From NCBI GenBank assembly GCA_016873595.1, contig VGWZ01000056.1, positions 1-10,134 of the forward strand: a DNA stretch of 10,134 nt, written 5' to 3'. A program made the position numbers and the translations under genes. This document shows positions 7,147 through 10,134 of the stretch, one piece after another (positions within the stretch are counted from its first letter, which is position 1; every line of letters begins with the position of its first letter). The notes below the pieces were generated by a model that worked only from the letters and a program-made list of their open reading frames with translations, was not told the origin of the DNA and made no database searches. Source of the DNA: Nitrospira sp. (lineage in GTDB: Bacteria > Nitrospirota > Thermodesulfovibrionia > Thermodesulfovibrionales > SM23-35).

Positions 7147-9316
7147 GCCTCTTTATATTGCCTTTCTCTGGCATATGCACCAGCCATTTTATAAAGACCC
7201 GCTGACAGGGCTTTACAGACTTCCATGGGTACGTCTTCATGGCACTAAAGACTATCTCGATATGGTAGAAATTCTCTTAGATTTTCCGCATATTCATCAG
7301 ACATTTAATTTTACCCCTTCTCTCCTCGAACAGATCATTGACTATACAGAACACAATGCAAAGGACCGATATCTTGAACTTACCCTGAAGAGAGCATCTG
7401 AGCTGACTTTAGAAGAAAAGTTATTTATACTTGAAAATTTTTTCCTTGCGAACTGGGACAATATGATCAAGCCATTTCCGAGGTATTATGAACTCCTTGT
7501 AAAAAGAGGATTACGCCTTATAAAAAGCGAACTTGTTCGTTTGGTAAGATATTTCACTCATAGTGATTTACTTGACTTACAGGTTCTTTTCAACCTCTGC
7601 TGGATAGACCCGATGTTCAGAGAAGGCGATTTGTTCCTTAAGGAACTTGTTGAGAAAGGGAGAGACTATACAGAAGAAGATAAGCACTTACTTATCTCAA
7701 AACAATTCTCTCTCTTAAAAGAGATAATCCCGAAATATAGGGATATGGTACAAAACGGTCAGATAGATCTCTCTGTATCACCTTTTTATCATCCCATCCT
7801 TCCTCTGCTTTGTGATACAAACTCTGCAAAGGTTGCAATGCCTGATATACGACTTCCACAAAGGAGATTTTCCTATCCTGAAGATGCGAAAAATCAGATC
7901 AGAATGGGCATGGACTATTTTGAAAAACTCTTTGGATATCGACCAACAGGGATGTGGCCTTCTGAAGGCTCGGTCAGCGAGGAAGCGTTGAGAATAGCTG
8001 CCCAGGAGGGAATAAAATGGATTGGAACTGATGAAGATATCCTTGCACATTCCTTAGGGAAAAGGCTCAGGGATTCATCAGGGAACATAATCGAACCTGA
8101 CACTCTTTACAAACCATATACATTTGAAAATGTTCACCTCATCTTTAGAGACCATCAGATATCTGACCTCATTGGTTTTTTATATTCTCATTGGGATTCG
8201 AAAAAAGCAGCAGATGATTTAGTAAGCAGACTCTTAACTCTACAGGCTTACACACCAAGGGATAAAATGCGACTTGTATCAATAATACTTGATGGTGAGA
8301 ATGCCTGGGAATACTATAAAAACGACGGCCACGATTTCTTTAAGTATCTCTACGAAAGGCTCTCTCAAGAAAAAAGATTAAAGACCGTGAGGGTCTCAGA
8401 ATATCTTAATGAACATGCAGAAGGTGAACCCCTGAATAGGCTTCACGCAGGTTCATGGATTAACGCAAATTACAGTATCTGGATAGGCCATGAAGAGGAC
8501 AATACTGCATGGGATTATCTTACAGACACAAGGAATGACCTTGAACTCTTCGAAAAATTAAACCCTGAGAAGGACATATCAAAGGCATGGAAGGCACTTT
8601 ACGTCGCAGAAGGAAGTGACTGGAACTGGTGGTATGGCGATGAACATTCAACAGAGACACAACATGATTTTGATGAACTATTCAGAATGAATTTGGTGAA
8701 AGTCTATAGGGAGATGGAAAAGGAAATACCACAGCAATTATATATCTCGATTCTGAGAGAAGATATCGGTATCCCTCCCTCGATTACAATAAGAGGGTTT
8801 ATAGAACCCAAGATAGATGGTGTGGTCACAAGCTACTATGAATGGTATCAGGGTGCGTATGTAGACGTAAGAAAATCTGGTGGCAGTATGCACAAATCTG
8901 AAAGCATTGTGTCCCGAATCTACTATGGTTTTAATAAGGATTATCTCTTTTTGAGAATAGATCCGGTTATTCCCTTCAGTGAGTTCACAGACAACGACAC
9001 AAGATTCTCTATTAACATAGTAAAGCCAGTGCAGTTTAAAATTATTCTTCCGATCAAACTCCCTTCTGTGAAGGCAGAACTTTTTGAAAAGAAAGATGAA
9101 GGATGGGAAAAGGTAAAAGACATCACTGAAATTGCCATTAATGACATCCTTGAGATAGGAATTCCTTTTAATGATTTAAAAGCCAAGGAAAAAGACGAGA
9201 TGAACATATTCGTTTCCATTATAAAGAATGGAGGAGAAGTGGAACGGTGTCCATGGAGAGGCTGTGTCACTCTTACTGTTCCAACGCCTGATTTTGAGGC
9301 AATGATGTGGTACTAA
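7136..9316 (+). CDS. Glycoside hydrolase family 57 protein (alpha-amylase / glucanotransferase type)
   Basis: This is a 726-aa enzyme of the retaining GH57 family, which cleaves or transfers alpha-glucans such as glycogen or maltodextrins. No signal peptide is seen, so it likely acts in the cytoplasm. The family regions appear in order. HMHQP at 13-17 is region 1. GMWPSEGS at 272-279 has E277 as the likely nucleophile, and WIGTDEDIL follows it. LDGENAWEYY has D386 as the likely acid/base. EGSDWNWWYGDEH at 492-504 is the last conserved region. Residues from about 550 on are a beta-rich C-terminal domain I cannot name. The catalytic assignments are by analogy with characterised GH57 enzymes. 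The exact activity (amylase, 4-alpha-glucanotransferase, other) cannot be read from sequence. The start overlaps ftsB by 11 bp with no clear Shine-Dalgarno; beginning later would remove the region 1 strand. Confidence 0.9.
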   Translation: MTDRPLYIAFLWHMHQPFYKDPLTGLYRLPWVRLHGTKDYLDMVEILLDFPHIHQTFNFTPSLLEQIIDYTEHNAKDRYLELTLKRASELTLEEKLFILENFFLANWDNMIKPFPRYYELLVKRGLRLIKSELVRLVRYFTHSDLLDLQVLFNLCWIDPMFREGDLFLKELVEKGRDYTEEDKHLLISKQFSLLKEIIPKYRDMVQNGQIDLSVSPFYHPILPLLCDTNSAKVAMPDIRLPQRRFSYPEDAKNQIRMGMDYFEKLFGYRPTGMWPSEGSVSEEALRIAAQEGIKWIGTDEDILAHSLGKRLRDSSGNIIEPDTLYKPYTFENVHLIFRDHQISDLIGFLYSHWDSKKAADDLVSRLLTLQAYTPRDKMRLVSIILDGENAWEYYKNDGHDFFKYLYERLSQEKRLKTVRVSEYLNEHAEGEPLNRLHAGSWINANYSIWIGHEEDNTAWDYLTDTRNDLELFEKLNPEKDISKAWKALYVAEGSDWNWWYGDEHSTETQHDFDELFRMNLVKVYREMEKEIPQQLYISILREDIGIPPSITIRGFIEPKIDGVVTSYYEWYQGAYVDVRKSGGSMHKSESIVSRIYYGFNKDYLFLRIDPVIPFSEFTDNDTRFSINIVKPVQFKIILPIKLPSVKAELFEKKDEGWEKVKDITEIAINDILEIGIPFNDLKAKEKDEMNIFVSIIKNGGEVERCPWRGCVTLTVPTPDFEAMMWY

Positions 9317-9329
9317 CAAGTCAGCCTTC

Positions 9330-9350
9330 AGTGGTAAGTGGTGAGTAGTC
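9330..9350. repeat. Three imperfect 7-bp tandem repeats
   Basis: The gap between the GH57 gene and dtd contains AGTGGTA, AGTGGTG and AGTAGTC head to tail, ending just before the dtd ribosome site. Short degenerate heptads of this kind usually arise by slippage. The copy number may vary between strains. No function is suggested. Confidence 0.5.
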
Positions 9351-9356
9351 AGGAAA

Positions 9357-9800
9357 ATGAAAGCTTTACTACAGCGTGTTTCAGAAGCAAGGGTTGAAAT
9401 AGATGGTATGACAACTGCTAAAATCGGAAAAGGGTTGCTCATATTCCTTGGTGTTGAAAAAGGAGATACTGAAAAAGATCTCGAATATCTTGTCAAAAAA
9501 GTATCCAATCTGAGAATTTTTGAGGATGCTCAGAAAAAGATGAACCTTTCAGTTCAGGACATCAAGGGCGAGGTGCTTATTGTATCACAATTTACCTTAT
9601 CTGCGGATTGTAAAAAAGGAAACAGGCCTTCGTTCGATAATGCTAAAGAACCAGTAAAGGCAAAAGAGATGTATATGAGATTTACAGATACGTTAAGGGA
9701 ATGTGGTCTTAAGGTAGCCTCAGGAGATTTTGGTGCGTATATGCAGATACATATTATTAACGACGGGCCGGTAACGATCATGCTGGATTCAAAGAAATAA
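9357..9800 (+). CDS. dtd: D-aminoacyl-tRNA deacylase
   Basis: DTD hydrolyses D-amino acids (and glycine mis-attached to tRNA-Ala) from tRNA, protecting translation from wrong-handed residues. At 147 aa it has the normal family length. It opens MKALLQRVSEARVEIDG, typical for the family. The two active-site motifs are intact: SQFTL at 77-81, with T80, and the cross-subunit NDGPVT at 135-140, with the Gly-Pro pair G137-P138 that rejects L-amino acids. GNRPSF at 88-93 is also conserved. AGGA at 9351-9354 precedes the ATG at short spacing. It follows the GH57 gene by 40 bp and is probably in the same transcript. It converges with the recombinase gene, with 11 bp between the two stops and no visible terminator in that gap. 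Confidence 0.95.
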   Translation: MKALLQRVSEARVEIDGMTTAKIGKGLLIFLGVEKGDTEKDLEYLVKKVSNLRIFEDAQKKMNLSVQDIKGEVLIVSQFTLSADCKKGNRPSFDNAKEPVKAKEMYMRFTDTLRECGLKVASGDFGAYMQIHIINDGPVTIMLDSKK

Positions 9801-9811
9801 CCGTAGTTTTA

Positions 9812-10134
9812 TTACATTTTATCCAAAGGACTCCGCACACCAAGGATATTTTTTGTAGCAACATGGGTATAAATCATAGTCGTCTGAAGATTCTTGTGAC
9901 CAAGCAACTCCTGGATTGTCCTGATATCATAGCCGTTTTCAAGGAGATGAGTAGCAAAACTGTGCCTCAAGGTATGCACCGATGCCTGTTTCGTAATCCC
10001 CGCCTTCATCACTGCATTTTTAAACGCCCTTTGTAGTGCATCATGATAGACATGATGACGCCTTAAAATATCAGTTCGCGGGTCTATCGAAAGCGATTGG
10101 GATGGAAACAACCAAAACCATCCCCATTCTTTTC
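9812..10134 (-). CDS. intI: Integron integrase-like tyrosine recombinase, C-terminal part (cut by window edge)
   Basis: About 106 codons of the C-terminus are visible; the frame stays open to the right edge, so the true start is outside. Three of the catalytic residues are present: the H-x-x-R pair in VHTLRHSFATHL (codons at 9974-9976 and 9965-9967), the later histidine in ELLGHKN (9896-9898) and the nucleophile tyrosine in MIYTHV (9869-9871). The first catalytic arginine lies beyond the edge. EWGWFWLFPS, then SIDPR and RRHH, corresponds to the extra segment found in IntI but not in XerC/XerD. The GVRSPLD ending is also IntI-like. IntI recombines attI and attC sites to capture gene cassettes. 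The Leu at 10109-10111 (TTG) is internal, not a start. The IntI assignment is strong; whether a functional integron exists cannot be seen. Confidence 0.85.
   Translation of the reverse strand, partial: KEWGWFWLFPSQSLSIDPRTDILRRHHVYHDALQRAFKNAVMKAGITKQASVHTLRHSFATHLLENGYDIRTIQELLGHKNLQTTMIYTHVATKNILGVRSPLDKM

Noticed and set aside
9176..9508. 110-codon - strand frame spanning the GH57 end and dtd start
   Set aside because: It is antisense to two conserved genes, serine/phenylalanine-rich as expected of a shadow, with no motif.
9801..9811. attC-like site or terminator between dtd and the recombinase gene
   Set aside because: Only 11 bases separate the stops, with no inverted core sites or stem-loop.
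10109..10111. TTG as a start codon for a 99-aa recombinase
   Set aside because: The frame stays open upstream to the window edge and encodes conserved IntI residues (EWGWFW), so the TTG is an internal leucine.
1..10134. tRNA, rRNA, CRISPR array or riboswitch
   Set aside because: Reading both strands by eye, I saw no regularly spaced direct repeats, no conserved rRNA or tRNA sequence, and no intergenic region long enough for a known riboswitch class.

Overview
The window is a compact, moderately AT-rich bacterial chromosome segment. Most of it is housekeeping genes on the + strand, and each edge carries the end of a mobile or recombination gene. Protein style (MutS, GcvH/Lpd, a GH57 enzyme beside ftsB and dtd, an IntI-type recombinase) would fit an uncultivated Nitrospirota or deltaproteobacterial-grade anaerobe. 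That placement is inference from memory; there is no rRNA or other taxonomic marker here.

Left edge (1-534): the first codons of an IS1380-type transposase run off the left end on the - strand. A plausible element terminus lies near 203. Next, also on -, is a 67-aa NifU C-terminal-like protein with four clustered cysteines. A short AT-rich divergent region (437-534) separates it from the + strand genes.

Centre (535-5385): a 123-aa protein I do not recognise is followed by a full-length mutS, which starts without a good Shine-Dalgarno. Then comes a tightly coupled gcvH-lpdA pair with a 4-bp overlap: a lipoyl carrier protein and the dihydrolipoyl dehydrogenase that reoxidises it. The other glycine-cleavage genes (T and P proteins) are not here.

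The gap 5386-5548 holds a two-arm inverted repeat of the ATTCCC...GGGAAT type. Each arm is itself a hairpin, and the stem differences between the arms are compensatory.

Right half (5549-9800): enolase, an FtsB/DivIC-type division protein, a 726-aa GH57 glycosidase/glucanotransferase and D-aminoacyl-tRNA deacylase form a same-strand train. Overlaps are 4 bp (eno/ftsB) and 11 bp (ftsB/GH57), and a 40-bp gap precedes dtd. This looks like one transcription unit mixing glycolysis, division, alpha-glucan metabolism and translation quality control.

Right edge (9812-10134): the C-terminal third of a tyrosine recombinase converges on dtd. It has the extra segment and C-terminal signature of integron integrases. 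Its start, and any attI site or cassettes, would lie beyond the right edge. This is the most interesting lead in the window. Nothing seen within these bases amounts to a demonstrably new system.
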